From: Streptomyces sp. LaPpAH-108 | Lineage (GTDB): Bacteria > Actinomycetota > Actinomycetes > Streptomycetales > Streptomycetaceae | Direction of reading: 5' to 3' | Assembly: GCF_000373625.1 (NCBI RefSeq) | Contig: NZ_KB891994.1 | Span: forward strand, 705,205 to 769,204 | DNA: 64,000 nucleotides | Shown: one piece after another, positions 1 to 8,887 of the stretch | Position numbering within the stretch: position 1 is the stretch's first letter | How the letters are laid out: each line of letters starts with the position of its first letter | Notes under the pieces: generated by a model | Told to the model about the DNA's origin: nothing | The model's database searches: none | What the model saw: the letters and a program-made list of their open reading frames with translations, nothing else | Position numbers and translations under genes: made by a program

Positions 1-731
1 CGGATACGGCGCCGGTCCGTCTCGATCTTGGTCTCACCGGGACCACGCGTGGCGAGGCCGCCGCGACCGCCACCCATCTGCCGGGAGAGCGACTGGCCCC
101 AGCCGCGCAGCCTCGGCAGCATGTACTGCATCTGGGCCAGCGCGACCTGTGCCTTGCCCTCACGGGACTTGGCGTGCTGGGCGAAGATGTCGAGGATCAG
201 GGCCGTACGGTCGATGACCTTGACCTTGACGACGTCCTCCAGCTGGATGAGCTGGCCGGGGCTCAGCTCACCGTCGCAGATCACGGTGTCGGCGCCGGTC
301 TCCAGCACGACATCGCGCAGTTCGAGCGCCTTGCCGGAGCCGATGTAGGTGGCCGCGTCGGGCTTGTCACGGCGCTGGATCACGCCGTCGAGCACCATGG
401 CGCCCGCCGTCTCCGCGAGGGCGGCCAGCTCCGCGAGGGAGTTGTCCGCGTCCTGCGCGGTGCCGGTGGTCCAGACACCGACGAGCACGACCCGCTCCAG
501 ACGGAGCTGCCGGTACTCGACCTCGGTGACGTCCTCCAGCTCGGTGGAGAGTCCGGCGACGCGGCGCAGGGCCGCGCGCTCGGAGCGGTCGAACTGGTCG
601 CCGTCCCGCTCACCGTCGATGTCGTGACTCCAGGCGACGTCCTCTTCCATCAGGGCATCGGCCCGAAGCCCTTCGGGGTAGGCGTGCGCGCGGCGCTGGG
701 AGTCCTGGGAAGGGGAAGAAGAGGAGGTCAT
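1..731 (-). CDS. hflX: GTPase HflX, N-terminal part (runs off the left edge)
   Basis: Ribosome-associated GTPase that splits stalled or stressed 50S/70S particles; cytosolic. About 243 codons are present, from the ATG at 731 to the window edge. The visible part is the HflX N-terminal domain, including YIGSGKALELRD and DTVICDGELSPGQL, followed by the helical linker ending LSRQMGGGRGGLATRGPGET. The window stops just before the G domain, so the P-loop cannot be checked. The gene lies on the same strand as the M1 peptidase upstream (197 bp gap). The identity is clear from these motifs and from the miaA/dapF neighbourhood. Confidence 0.93.
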   Translation of the reverse strand, partial: MTSSSSPSQDSQRRAHAYPEGLRADALMEEDVAWSHDIDGERDGDQFDRSERAALRRVAGLSTELEDVTEVEYRQLRLERVVLVGVWTTGTAQDADNSLAELAALAETAGAMVLDGVIQRRDKPDAATYIGSGKALELRDVVLETGADTVICDGELSPGQLIQLEDVVKVKVIDRTALILDIFAQHAKSREGKAQVALAQMQYMLPRLRGWGQSLSRQMGGGRGGLATRGPGETKIETDRRRI

Positions 732-928
732 TGGGTCCTTACGTCGATGGGATGCGGTCCGGGCCACGAAAGTGGCCGGACATCTGGGACAACGTTCTGG
801 TACCCCAGGAGATTCCCCGGGCACCGTGCCGCGCCGCTCGAAGATGGTCGCACGGCGCGGCATGTCCCGTCACCGCGTTATCGCGGGGACGGAAGACGGG
901 CGGAAGACGGGCGCGACACGGCCTGGGC

Positions 929-2446
929 TCAGGCCCCGCCCTTGGGGCCTCCGGCCCCCTTGGCCGGGGCCGGGGCGGCCGGTTTCCAGTCGGGGTGGCC
1001 GGGCATCGGCGGGGTCTTCGCACCGTAGAGCCAGGCGTCGAAGAAACCGGTCAGGTCGCGGCCACCGATCGCGGAGGCGAGCCGGACGAAGTCGGCGGTG
1101 CCGACGCTGGAGTCCCGGTTCTGCTGGACCCAGACCTTCTCAAGACGCTCGAAGGCCGGGCGTCCGATCTCCTGGCGCAGGGCGTAGAGGACGAGCGCGG
1201 CGCCGTCGTAGATGTTGGGGCGGAAGATGCCGATCTTCTGGCCGGGGGCGGGCGGCTTGGGGCGTCCGGGCGGGCCGCCCGCCTCGCGCCAGCGGTCGGA
1301 GGCGCCGTAGGCGGCCTTCATCCGGTCCGCCATGGGCCGGTCCGCCTTCTCGTCGGCGTACAGCTCCTCGTACCAGGTGGCGTGCCCCTCGTTCAGCCAC
1401 ACGTCCGACCAGGTGCGGGGGCTGACGCTGTCGCCGAACCACTGGTGGGACAGCTCGTGCACCATGACCGACTCGATGTACCACTTCGGGTAGGCGGGCT
1501 CGGTGAAGATGCCCTTCTCGAAGAGCGAGAGGGTCTGGGTCTCCAGCTCGAACCCGGTGCTGGCCTGCGCCATGAGCACGCCGTAGGTCTCGAAGGGGTA
1601 GGTGCCGACCTTGCTCTCCAGCCAGGCGATCTGGTCGGGCGTCTTGGCGAGCCAGGGTTCGAGGGTCGTGCGGTCGGCCGTGGGGACGACGTCGCGCACC
1701 GGCAGGCCGTGCGGGCCCTTGCGGTGGACGACGGTGGAGCGGCCGATGGACACCTGGGCGAGTTCGGTGGCCATGGGGTGCGCGGAGCGGTAGGCCCAGG
1801 TGGTGGTGCGGGTGCCCCGGGCGGTGCCGGTGGGCAGTCCGTTGGCGACGGCCGTGTAGTCGTTCGGGGCGGTGATCCGGAAGGTGAACATCGCCTTGTC
1901 GGACGGGTGGTCGTTGCACGGGAAGACCAGGTGCGCGGCGTCGGCCTGGTTGGCCATGGCGAGGCCGTCCGTGGTGCGTACCCAGCCGCCCTCCTGGCCC
2001 TTCGCGGCGACCGGGTCGCTGGTGTGCCGCACCGTGATCCGGGTCCAGCTGCCGAGCGGCAGCGGGTGGTCCGGGGTCACGACCAGGTCCTCCCCCGCGC
2101 CGGTGAACCGGGCCGGGCGCCCGTCGACCTCCACGGACTCGACGGTGCCGTGGGCGAAGTCGAGGTTGAGGCGGTCGAGCGTGGCGGTCGTCCGGGCCCG
2201 GATGGTGGTGACGGCGCTCAGCGGCTTGTCGTTGCGGCCGGAGTAGGTGAAGGCGAGGTCGTACGACGCCACGTCGTAGCCGGGGTTGCCCAGGGCCGGG
2301 TAGAGCCGGTCGCCGACGCCCAGGGGCTCGGCGGGGGCTCCGGCGGCGACCAGGCAGACCGTGACGGCGGAGGCGAGCAGGCCCGCCGTGGAACGGCGTA
2401 CGCGACGCGGGCCGGGGATCGGACGCGGGTGGAGGTTGAACGGCAT
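929..2446 (-). CDS. Secreted M1-family zinc metallopeptidase
   Basis: Aminopeptidase N-like M1 peptidase of 505 residues. The N-terminus is basic, followed by a hydrophobic stretch (about residues 20-40) ending near APAEP, so it is probably exported. The N-terminal beta domain is followed by a GAMEN-like exopeptidase motif (STGFELETQ) and the zinc motif HELSHQWFGD, with the third ligand in LNEGHATWYEEL. At about 500 residues it lacks the long C-terminal helical domain of classical PepN, as is usual for the short secreted actinobacterial members. Substrate is not predictable. It stands between rshA and hflX on the same strand with non-overlapping spacers, so it is probably its own unit. Confidence 0.9.
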   Translation of the reverse strand: MPFNLHPRPIPGPRRVRRSTAGLLASAVTVCLVAAGAPAEPLGVGDRLYPALGNPGYDVASYDLAFTYSGRNDKPLSAVTTIRARTTATLDRLNLDFAHGTVESVEVDGRPARFTGAGEDLVVTPDHPLPLGSWTRITVRHTSDPVAAKGQEGGWVRTTDGLAMANQADAAHLVFPCNDHPSDKAMFTFRITAPNDYTAVANGLPTGTARGTRTTTWAYRSAHPMATELAQVSIGRSTVVHRKGPHGLPVRDVVPTADRTTLEPWLAKTPDQIAWLESKVGTYPFETYGVLMAQASTGFELETQTLSLFEKGIFTEPAYPKWYIESVMVHELSHQWFGDSVSPRTWSDVWLNEGHATWYEELYADEKADRPMADRMKAAYGASDRWREAGGPPGRPKPPAPGQKIGIFRPNIYDGAALVLYALRQEIGRPAFERLEKVWVQQNRDSSVGTADFVRLASAIGGRDLTGFFDAWLYGAKTPPMPGHPDWKPAAPAPAKGAGGPKGGA

Positions 2447-2603
2447 GCCCCACCGCTACCAGCGCGCCACCGCGCCGTGGCGACGGCGCGCGCCCGGCCC
2501 ACCCGATCGGGTTGCGCCCGCGGCCCACGCTCAGGCTGCGGTCCCTTCCTGCGCCGCCCACCCCTGCGCCCCCGCTCCACGGTCAGGCTCCGTCGCCTCC
2601 CGC

Positions 2604-4757
2604 TCAGGACGCGGGCCCCTGCGCCCGGCTCACGTCGTACACCCCCGGCACGTCGCGCATCGCGCGCATCAGGGCCGGGAGGTGTGCGGCGTCGGGGAGC
2701 TGGAGGGTGTAGCTGTGGTGGACGCGCTGCTCGGTGGGCGGGGCCACGGTCGCGGAGATGATCTCGGCGCCCTCCAGGGCCATCGCCTCGGTGAGGTCGG
2801 CCAGCAGATGCGGGCGGCCGAACGATTCAGCGACCAGGGTGACCCGGCATCCGGCGTTGTCCCCCCAGCGCACTCCGACCTCCGTGCGCCCCCGCTCCCG
2901 CATGCGCTCCGCCACCGCGCACTCGGCGCGGTGCACAGTCACCACTCCCCCGCGCACGGCGAAGCCGTCGATCGCGTCGGGCGGCACGGGCGTACAGCAC
3001 CCGGCGAGGCGTACGGCCGCCCCGGGCATGTCCACGATCACGTCGGCGGCCGGTGGCCGCTCGGCGGGGGCACCGGCGGCGGGGCGGGCCGGACCGGAGC
3101 CCTCGACCGGACCCTGGCCCTCGGCCGGGGCCTGCGCCTCCTCGGACTGGTCGTCGGCGACGGGGTGGGCCGCGAGCCACCGCTGGATGGCGATGCGCGC
3201 GGCCGGGGTATGGGCGTGCTCCAGCCATTCGCGGGAGGGCTCGGAGGCAGGGTCCTGGCCCATGAGGAGCTGCACGGTGTCGCCGTCGTGCAGGACGGTG
3301 CTGAGCCGGGCGAGGCGGCCGTTGACGCGGGCGCCGATGCAGGCGTGGGCGTCGTCGCCGTACTGCGCGTAGGCGGCGTCGACGCAGGTGGCGCCCTCGG
3401 GCAGGCCCAGGGTGCCGCCGTCGGGGCGGACGACGGTGATCTCCCGGTCCTGGGCCAGGTCCTCGCGCAGGGTGGACCAGAAGGTGTCGGGGTCGGGCGC
3501 GGCGCGCTGCCAGTCGAGCAGGCGGGAGAGCCAGCCGGGGCGGGTGGGGTCGGCGCGCTCGCCGTCGGCCGCCGCGGACTGTTCCTCGGGCGCCGTGTAG
3601 GGGTTGCCGAGCGCGATCACGCCCGCCTCGGCCGCGCGGTGCATCTGGTGGGTGCGGATGAGGACTTCGGCGATCTGGCCGTCGGCGCGGGCGACGGCGG
3701 TGTGCAGCGACTGGTACAGGTTGAACTTGGGTACGGCGATGAAGTCCTTGAACTCCGAGACGACCGGGGTCATACAGGTGTGCAGCTCTCCGAGGACGCC
3801 GTAGCAGTCGGCGTCCTCGTTCACCAGGACGAGCAGCCGTCCGAAGTCGGTGCCGCGCAGTTCGCCGCGTTTGCGGCTGACGCGGTGCAGGGAGACGAAG
3901 TGCCGGGGGCGGATGAGGACTTCGGCGGGGATGTCGGCCTCGCGCAGCACCGCGCGGACCTCTTCGGCGATCTCTTCCAGCGGGTCGTCGGCGCGGGAGG
4001 CGTTCTCCGCGATGAGTTCTCTGACGGTCCGGTACTCCTCCGGGTGGAGGATGGCGAAGACCAGGTCCTCCAGCTCGGTCTTGAGGGCCTGCACACCGAG
4101 GCGTTCGGCGAGCGGGATGAGGACGTCGCGGGTGACCTTGGCGATGCGCGCCTGTTTCTCGGGGCGCATCACCCCGAGGGTGCGCATGTTGTGCAGCCGG
4201 TCGGCGAGTTTGATCGACATCACGCGCACGTCGTTGCCGGTGGCGACGAGCATCTTGCGGAAGGTCTCGGGCTCGGCGGCGGCTCCGTAGTCGACCTTCT
4301 CCAGCTTGGTGACGCCGTCGACCAGGTAGCGGACCTCCTCCCCGAACTGGTCGCGCACCTGGTCCAGCGTCACCTCGGTGTCCTCGACGGTGTCATGGAG
4401 CAGGGAGGCGACCAACGTGGTGGTCTCGGCGCCGAGTTGGGCCAGGATCAGGGTGACGGCGAGGGGGTGCGTGATGTACGGCTCGCCGCTCTTGCGCATC
4501 TGGCCCCGGTGCGAGGACTCCGCGAGCAGATAGGCGCGGCGCAGCGGGCCGAGGTCGGCGTCGGGGTGGTGGGCGCGGTGGGCCTCGGCGACGTGCCCGA
4601 TGGCGGCCGGGAGCCTGCCCCGGGTGGTGGGGCCCAGCAGCGCGGCCCGGCCGAGGCGGCGCAGGTCGATCCGCGGCCGGGACTTCCTGCGGGCCACGGT
4701 GGGCGCTGTGGGCGCTACCGGGCCGGCGGTCGCAGGGTTCGTGGCCTCCGCACTCAT
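2604..4757 (-). CDS. rshA: RelA/SpoT-family (p)ppGpp hydrolase/synthetase homologue (RshA)
   Basis: 717-residue long RSH protein. Domains in order: HD hydrolase (about 75-240), synthetase-like (about 275-385), TGS (about 430-495), and C-terminal ACT (about 640-717). The HD catalytic set is present: YITHP, LLHDTVEDT and KLADRLHNM. The synthetase core keeps FKDFIAVPKFNLYQSLHT and the acidic residue in AEVLIRT, but the usual D-L-x-x-x-R block reads DFGRLLVL and the downstream HWxYK box is lost. Hydrolysis is therefore the safer predicted activity. Start chosen at the ATG at 4757, six bases after GGAGG; a GTG two codons upstream overlaps that site. S. coelicolor carries a second RSH gene, rshA, besides relA; context identifies this as that one. 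Confidence 0.9.
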   Translation of the reverse strand: MSAEATNPATAGPVAPTAPTVARRKSRPRIDLRRLGRAALLGPTTRGRLPAAIGHVAEAHRAHHPDADLGPLRRAYLLAESSHRGQMRKSGEPYITHPLAVTLILAQLGAETTTLVASLLHDTVEDTEVTLDQVRDQFGEEVRYLVDGVTKLEKVDYGAAAEPETFRKMLVATGNDVRVMSIKLADRLHNMRTLGVMRPEKQARIAKVTRDVLIPLAERLGVQALKTELEDLVFAILHPEEYRTVRELIAENASRADDPLEEIAEEVRAVLREADIPAEVLIRPRHFVSLHRVSRKRGELRGTDFGRLLVLVNEDADCYGVLGELHTCMTPVVSEFKDFIAVPKFNLYQSLHTAVARADGQIAEVLIRTHQMHRAAEAGVIALGNPYTAPEEQSAAADGERADPTRPGWLSRLLDWQRAAPDPDTFWSTLREDLAQDREITVVRPDGGTLGLPEGATCVDAAYAQYGDDAHACIGARVNGRLARLSTVLHDGDTVQLLMGQDPASEPSREWLEHAHTPAARIAIQRWLAAHPVADDQSEEAQAPAEGQGPVEGSGPARPAAGAPAERPPAADVIVDMPGAAVRLAGCCTPVPPDAIDGFAVRGGVVTVHRAECAVAERMRERGRTEVGVRWGDNAGCRVTLVAESFGRPHLLADLTEAMALEGAEIISATVAPPTEQRVHHSYTLQLPDAAHLPALMRAMRDVPGVYDVSRAQGPAS

Positions 4758-5040
4758 GGGCACCTCCGGCTCGTGGACCGGTGGACGGGGCTGCAGGGCG
4801 TACGCGGCTCAGGGATGGCGACGTTCCCCCGTCCGTGCCGGTGCTTGATGCTACCGAGCCCATCACGCGCGACCGACCGCCTCCCGCCGAGCGTGAAACG
4901 GATCACCCATTCGAGCGATGGAAATGAGGTTTGAGGTTTGCGCCACCTGGCCTGAAGTCGCCCGCGATTTCGAACCGGGCCGGTCGCGCAGCCGCTCCCG
5001 CCCCGGCGTCCTGAGTCGCCGGGGCCGAGGTCCGGCCTGG

Positions 5041-5928
5041 TCAGCCGAGTGCGTTCGCCAGCCATGCGGCGTCGATCTCGCCCTCGGCGACGATCACGGC
5101 GGGGCCCGTCATCTCGATCTCTCCGTCGGGCCGCTCGGTGATGACCAGACGGCCGCCGGGCACGTCCACGGTGTACGTCGCCGGGAGGCCGGTCACGGCC
5201 GGGTCGGCGCCGTCGCGGCGGGCGGTGGCCACGGCGACGGCGCAGGCGCCGGTGCCGCAGGAGCGGGTCTCGCCGGAGCCGCGCTCGTGCACGCGCATCG
5301 CGACGTGGCGGGGGGCCCGGTCGGCCACGAACTCGACGTTGACACCGTCGGGGTAGGCACCGGCGGGGCTCACGGGCGGGGCGTCGTACAAGGTGCCCGC
5401 GTGGTCCAGGTCGGCCACGAAGGCGACGGCGTGCGGGTTGCCCATGTTCACGTTCCGCGCGGGCCAGCTGCGCTCGCCGACGGTCACCGTGATCTCGCCC
5501 TCGGGGAGGCTCGCGCGGCCCATGCCGACGGTGATGTCGCCCTGGGTGTCGAGGGAGGCGGCCTTGTCGATGTGGACGCGCTTCACCCCGCCGCGCGTGG
5601 CGATCGCGAGGTCACCTTCGCCCACATGTCCGGCGTGCTGGAGGTAGCGCGCGAACACACGGACGCCGTTGCCGCACATCTCCGCGATCGAGCCGTCGCT
5701 GTTGCGGTAGTCCATGAACCACTCGGCCTCGCCGGCCATGTCCTTGGCCTCGGGGTGGGCGGCGGACCGCACCACGTGCAGCACCCCGTCACCCCCGATG
5801 CCGGCGCGGCGGTCGCACAGCGCGGCGACGGCGGCCGGGGACAGGTCGAGGGCGTTCTCGGGGTCCGGAACGATCACGAAGTCGTTCTCGGTGCCGTGGC
5901 CCTTGAGGAAGGCGATCCGCGTGCTCAT
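5041..5928 (-). CDS. dapF: Diaminopimelate epimerase
   Basis: Converts LL- to meso-diaminopimelate for lysine and peptidoglycan synthesis; cytosolic, cofactor-independent. 295 residues, a little longer than the E. coli enzyme. Both catalytic cysteines are visible, in SIAEMCGNGVRVFARYL and in GSGETRSCGTGACA. The N-terminus KGHGTENDFVIV is typical of the family. Streptomyces uses LL-diaminopimelate in its wall, yet still needs the meso form for lysine. It lies downstream of miaA and a small membrane-protein gene on the same strand. Confidence 0.96.
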   Translation of the reverse strand: MSTRIAFLKGHGTENDFVIVPDPENALDLSPAAVAALCDRRAGIGGDGVLHVVRSAAHPEAKDMAGEAEWFMDYRNSDGSIAEMCGNGVRVFARYLQHAGHVGEGDLAIATRGGVKRVHIDKAASLDTQGDITVGMGRASLPEGEITVTVGERSWPARNVNMGNPHAVAFVADLDHAGTLYDAPPVSPAGAYPDGVNVEFVADRAPRHVAMRVHERGSGETRSCGTGACAVAVATARRDGADPAVTGLPATYTVDVPGGRLVITERPDGEIEMTGPAVIVAEGEIDAAWLANALG

Positions 5929-5980
5929 GGATTCGATCGTACGGCGTCACGGGCGAGGCCGTGCTGTGGGCCCGCTGCCC

Positions 5981-6021
5981 TGTGGACAACCCGTCGCCGC
6001 CCCGTCGACCCCTGTGGACAA
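5981..6021. promoter_or_regulatory. Pair of DnaA boxes (TTGTCCACA on minus strand)
   Basis: Two exact copies of TGTGGACAA (minus strand TTGTCCACA), at 5981-5989 and 6013-6021, 32 bp apart. They lie in the spacer just upstream of dapF. TTGTCCACA is the preferred Streptomyces DnaA-binding sequence. Whether they regulate dapF or act as DnaA-titration sites is unknown. Confidence 0.55.
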
Positions 6022-6081
6022 CGCATCGCCGCGCTGGTGAGGGCGCGCTCAGCCGCAGACGCGCCAAGGCAGCAGACGCGC

Positions 6082-6585
6082 TCAGCGCAGCCGGGCCACC
6101 CGCCATACGGCGAGGACGGCGACGACCGCGACCACGAGCGCGTAGGCGAGCACGACCCGCCAGTCCGGGCGGCGGCCGGAGCCGCGCGCGGGCAGACCGG
6201 GCCAGGTGTAGCCGACCCGGCGGGCGGCCATCATGCCCCAGCCCGCCGCGCAGGAGCAGATCAGCAGGCCCAGCATGGCGATCACCGCGCCGCTGTCGCC
6301 GAAGTCGAAGGCGAGCGGGAAGGCGAACATCAGGGAGCCGAGCGCGGCCAGACCCACGATGGGCGCGAGCTGCCAGATGCGCAGCCGCCGCTGCGGCCGC
6401 AGCTCGACCTCGACCTCCGGACCGCTCGCGTACATCTCCTCGGGCGCGGGTCCGTCGGCGGTCACGCCGCCCGCCACGTCCTCGGGTCCGTCGTCGGTCA
6501 GATGGTCCTCGCCCCGGTCCGGCTCGTCACCGTCGGTGGTGACGTGCTCGGTGCCTGGTGCGGTGTCACGAGGGCCGGCCTCCAT
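6082..6585 (-). CDS. Small membrane protein of unknown function
   Basis: 167-residue protein. The first 70 residues are acidic, Asp/Glu/Gly-rich and probably disordered. Two or three hydrophobic segments follow (WQLAPIVGLAALGSLMFAF, VIAMLGLLICSCAAGWGMMA, and VVLAYALVVAVVAVLAVWRV near the C-terminus), with a basic C-terminal tail. The ATG at 6585 was chosen because GGAGGG lies nine bases upstream. It sits between miaA and dapF on the same strand. I recognise no named family; conserved actinobacterial membrane protein is all that can be said. Confidence 0.75.
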   Translation of the reverse strand: MEAGPRDTAPGTEHVTTDGDEPDRGEDHLTDDGPEDVAGGVTADGPAPEEMYASGPEVEVELRPQRRLRIWQLAPIVGLAALGSLMFAFPLAFDFGDSGAVIAMLGLLICSCAAGWGMMAARRVGYTWPGLPARGSGRRPDWRVVLAYALVVAVVAVLAVWRVARLR

Positions 6586-6693
6586 CGCCACGCGCCCTCC
6601 CAACTAGGACTTCCACTGGTCGATCGAAGCTCGATGATGGCACGGCGCCGAAGGCCGCGTTGACCGGCGGCGCATCCCGATGCCATGACGTGA

Positions 6694-7632
6694 TCAGGCT
6701 GTGACCGGTCGTTCGACCAACGTGAGCGCCCGCTCGGGAAGTTCCCCCCGGTCGGCCGCCGCGCCGCTCAGCCACTCCACTCGGGGATCACGGCGGAACC
6801 AGGTGTCCTGGCGGCGCGCGAAGCGCTTGGTGGCGCGCACGGTCTCGGCGCGCGCCTCCTCCTCGGTGCACTCCCCGGCCAGCGCCGACAGGAGTTGCTG
6901 GTAGCCGAGCGCGCGGGACGCCGTACGTCCCTCGCGCAGCCCCTCGGCCTCCAGGGCGCGTACCTCGTCCACGAGTCCGGCCTCCCACATGACGTCGACA
7001 CGGCGCGCGATGCGCTCGTCGAGTTCGGGGCGGGCGACGTCGACGCCGATCTGGACGGTGTCGTAGATCGAGTCGTGGCCGGGGAGGTTGGCGGTGAAGG
7101 GCTTGCCGGTGATCTCGATCACCTCCAGGGCGCGGACGATGCGGCGGCCGTTGCCGGGCAGGATGGCGCGGGCGGCGTCGGGGTCGGCGGCGGCCAGGCG
7201 CGCGTGCAGGGCGCCGGGGCCGCGCAGGGTCAGCTCCTCCTCCAGGCGGGCCCTGACCTCGGGGTCGGTGCCGGGGAACTCCAGGTTGTCGATGGCGCCG
7301 CGCACATAGAGGCCGGAGCCGCCGACCAGGATCGGCCAGCGGCCCTCGGCGAGCAGGGCGTCGATCCGCGCGCGGGCGAGCTTCTGGTACTCGGCGACGG
7401 AGGCGGTCACCGTGACGTCCCAGATGTCCATGAGGTGGTGCGGTACGCCGCCGCGTTCCTGCGGCGTCAGCTTGGCGGTGCCGATGTCCATGCCCCGGTA
7501 CAGCTGCATGGAGTCGGCGTTGATGACCTCGCCGCCCAGCCGCTGGGCCAGGAAGACGCCGAGATCGGACTTTCCGGCCGCGGTGGGTCCGACGACGGCG
7601 ATGACACGGGGGGCGCGGGATGCACTGCTCAC
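6694..7632 (-). CDS. miaA: tRNA dimethylallyltransferase
   Basis: Transfers the dimethylallyl group to the N6 of A37 in tRNAs reading UNN codons; its product is the substrate of MiaB encoded nearby. 312 residues from a GTG start (VSSASRAPRVIAVVG). The P-loop GPTAAGKSDLG lies near residue 12, followed by NADSMQLYRGMDIGTAK, GGSGLYVRGAID and the C-terminal RRQDTWFRRD. A longer reading from an upstream ATG at 7731 adds 33 residues without family similarity and was not used. Confidence 0.95.
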   Translation of the reverse strand: MSSASRAPRVIAVVGPTAAGKSDLGVFLAQRLGGEVINADSMQLYRGMDIGTAKLTPQERGGVPHHLMDIWDVTVTASVAEYQKLARARIDALLAEGRWPILVGGSGLYVRGAIDNLEFPGTDPEVRARLEEELTLRGPGALHARLAAADPDAARAILPGNGRRIVRALEVIEITGKPFTANLPGHDSIYDTVQIGVDVARPELDERIARRVDVMWEAGLVDEVRALEAEGLREGRTASRALGYQQLLSALAGECTEEEARAETVRATKRFARRQDTWFRRDPRVEWLSGAAADRGELPERALTLVERPVTA

Positions 7633-7722
7633 CGCACCAGTTTCGCAAACCCCGGGGCCCGGTCTCCAACGAGTGATGTTCTGCGGGCGGTGTGTGAGAT
7701 GGGCAACCGGAGCGGATCCGGG

Positions 7723-7748
7723 GTGTGACACGCGGTGCGCACGGGTAA
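7723..7748 (+). promoter_or_regulatory. Possible stress-type promoter of the antitoxin-like gene
   Basis: GTGT at 7723-7726 and GGGTAA at 7743-7748 are separated by 16 bp. This resembles the Streptomyces sigma-B pattern GNNT-N14-16-GGGTAY, except that the last base is A rather than a pyrimidine. It lies 58 bp upstream of the gene at 7806. Confidence 0.3.
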
Positions 7749-7805
7749 ACGTTCCCCCGCAAGCAGGCGCATCACGCGCAATTGGGTGTTTTCGGAAGGT
7801 GGATC

Positions 7806-8048
7806 ATGGGTCTGTTCGACAACGTGAAGGCCGGTCTCGACACGGCTAAGGAGAAGGCGGCGGACCTGGCCCGCGAGCACGGCGACAAGGTCCAGGACGG
7901 CATCGACAAGGCCGCCCACCTCGTCGACGAGCGGACCAAGGGCAAGTACAGCGACAAGATCCACGCCGGTACGGACAAGGCGAAGGAGGCCGTGGAGCGG
8001 CTCGGCCACCAGGACGACGAGAAGCCCGAGGCGGACAAGAAGCCCTAG
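7806..8048 (+). CDS. MT0933-type antitoxin-like small helical protein
   Basis: 80-residue, Lys/Asp/Glu/Ala-rich amphipathic helical protein beginning MGLFDNVKAGLDTAKEKA. It matches the pattern of the actinobacterial MT0933 antitoxin family, which also resembles stress-associated CsbD/LEA-like proteins. The ATG at 7806 follows GGAAGG at good spacing; an earlier in-frame ATG at 7782 lacks an RBS. No toxin gene is adjacent: the neighbours are miaA (divergent) and the LigB-fold gene (convergent). A stress-protein role is at least as likely as an antitoxin role. Its TAG stop shares the CTAG at 8045-8048 with the convergent gene. Confidence 0.75.
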   Translation: MGLFDNVKAGLDTAKEKAADLAREHGDKVQDGIDKAAHLVDERTKGKYSDKIHAGTDKAKEAVERLGHQDDEKPEADKKP

Positions 8049-8755
8049 CTCCAGGAGGCCACCAGGTACCCGACGCCGTAGGGGGCGTCGTCGTACAGCA
8101 GGGTGCCGCTGAGGTCCGCGCCGTCGGCCGCTCCGGCGAGGACCTGCCAGGGGGCGCGGCCGGAGGCCTTCAGCTCGCGGGCGAGCCCGGCGTCCAGGGC
8201 GGTGAGGGCCGCCGGGTCGGCCGTCGCGAGGGCCCGGGCGGCCTCCGCGTCGAAGGGGGCGGCGCGCTCGTCGAGATAGCCGGGTGCCTTCACGGTACGG
8301 CAGGCGCTGCCGTCGCCCATCACCAGCAGGGCCGTCCGCCCGTCCTCGGCGCCGATCACGCGGCCCAGCGCGGCACACCGCTCGGGCGTGAGCGTGTCCT
8401 GCACGCCGACGCCCTCGACCGGGGACTCCGCCCAGCCGCAGCGCTCCAGCAGCGAGGCGGCCACGGCCAGCGAGTACGGCAGCTCAGGGGCGTCGGCTCC
8501 GGCGTCGGCCGCCGGGCCGAGCCGTACGGCCAGGTCGACGCCGAAGCCCCGGAAGGAACCCGGGGTGCCCTGCGCGTAGAGGCCGCCGCGCTCGTCGGGG
8601 CCGACGATCATCAGCCGGTCCGGGCGGGCCGCGGCGAGGACGCCCAGCGCCTCCGCGCAGGCGGCGCGGGCGGCGTCCAGTTCGGGTGCGGCGCCCGAGG
8701 CGACCTCGGGGACGAGCAGGGGCGGGCAGGGGCAGACGGCGGCTGCGACAAGCAT
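8045..8755 (-). CDS. LigB-fold (class III extradiol dioxygenase-like) protein
   Basis: 236-residue protein starting MLVAAAVCPCPPLLVPE, with a central LLVMGDGSACRTVKAPGYLD and a C-terminal APYGVGYLVASW. It belongs to the class III extradiol ring-cleavage dioxygenase subunit B-like group found between miaA and miaB in Streptomyces. The family fold is recognisable, but the His ligands of true LigB enzymes are not evident to me, so catalysis and substrate are unknown. Start taken at the ATG at 8755; upstream extensions have no similarity. Confidence 0.75.
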   Translation of the reverse strand: MLVAAAVCPCPPLLVPEVASGAAPELDAARAACAEALGVLAAARPDRLMIVGPDERGGLYAQGTPGSFRGFGVDLAVRLGPAADAGADAPELPYSLAVAASLLERCGWAESPVEGVGVQDTLTPERCAALGRVIGAEDGRTALLVMGDGSACRTVKAPGYLDERAAPFDAEAARALATADPAALTALDAGLARELKASGRAPWQVLAGAADGADLSGTLLYDDAPYGVGYLVASWS

Positions 8756-8887
8756 GATCGGCAGGGTATCCCCGTGCGGCGGTGAACCCGCCCCACCCGT
8801 CGGTCGCACGCGTCGCACAAGGGCCCCGGTCCGGACGACGCCGGGCCGGGGCACCTCGTAGCCGGGGCCACCTCGTATCGGGCGCTG

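Noticed and set aside
890..915. GGAAGACGGGC direct duplication
   Set aside because: Single 11-bp duplication in a GC-rich spacer, no further structure.
731..2761. Long plus-strand open frame opposite the M1 peptidase
   Set aside because: No domains; Gly/Arg/Val-rich composition; the reverse strand encodes an intact metallopeptidase with zinc motif.
6694..7731. Longer MiaA starting at 7731
   Set aside because: The extra 33 residues lack family similarity, and the GTG at 7632 directly precedes the conserved P-loop region.
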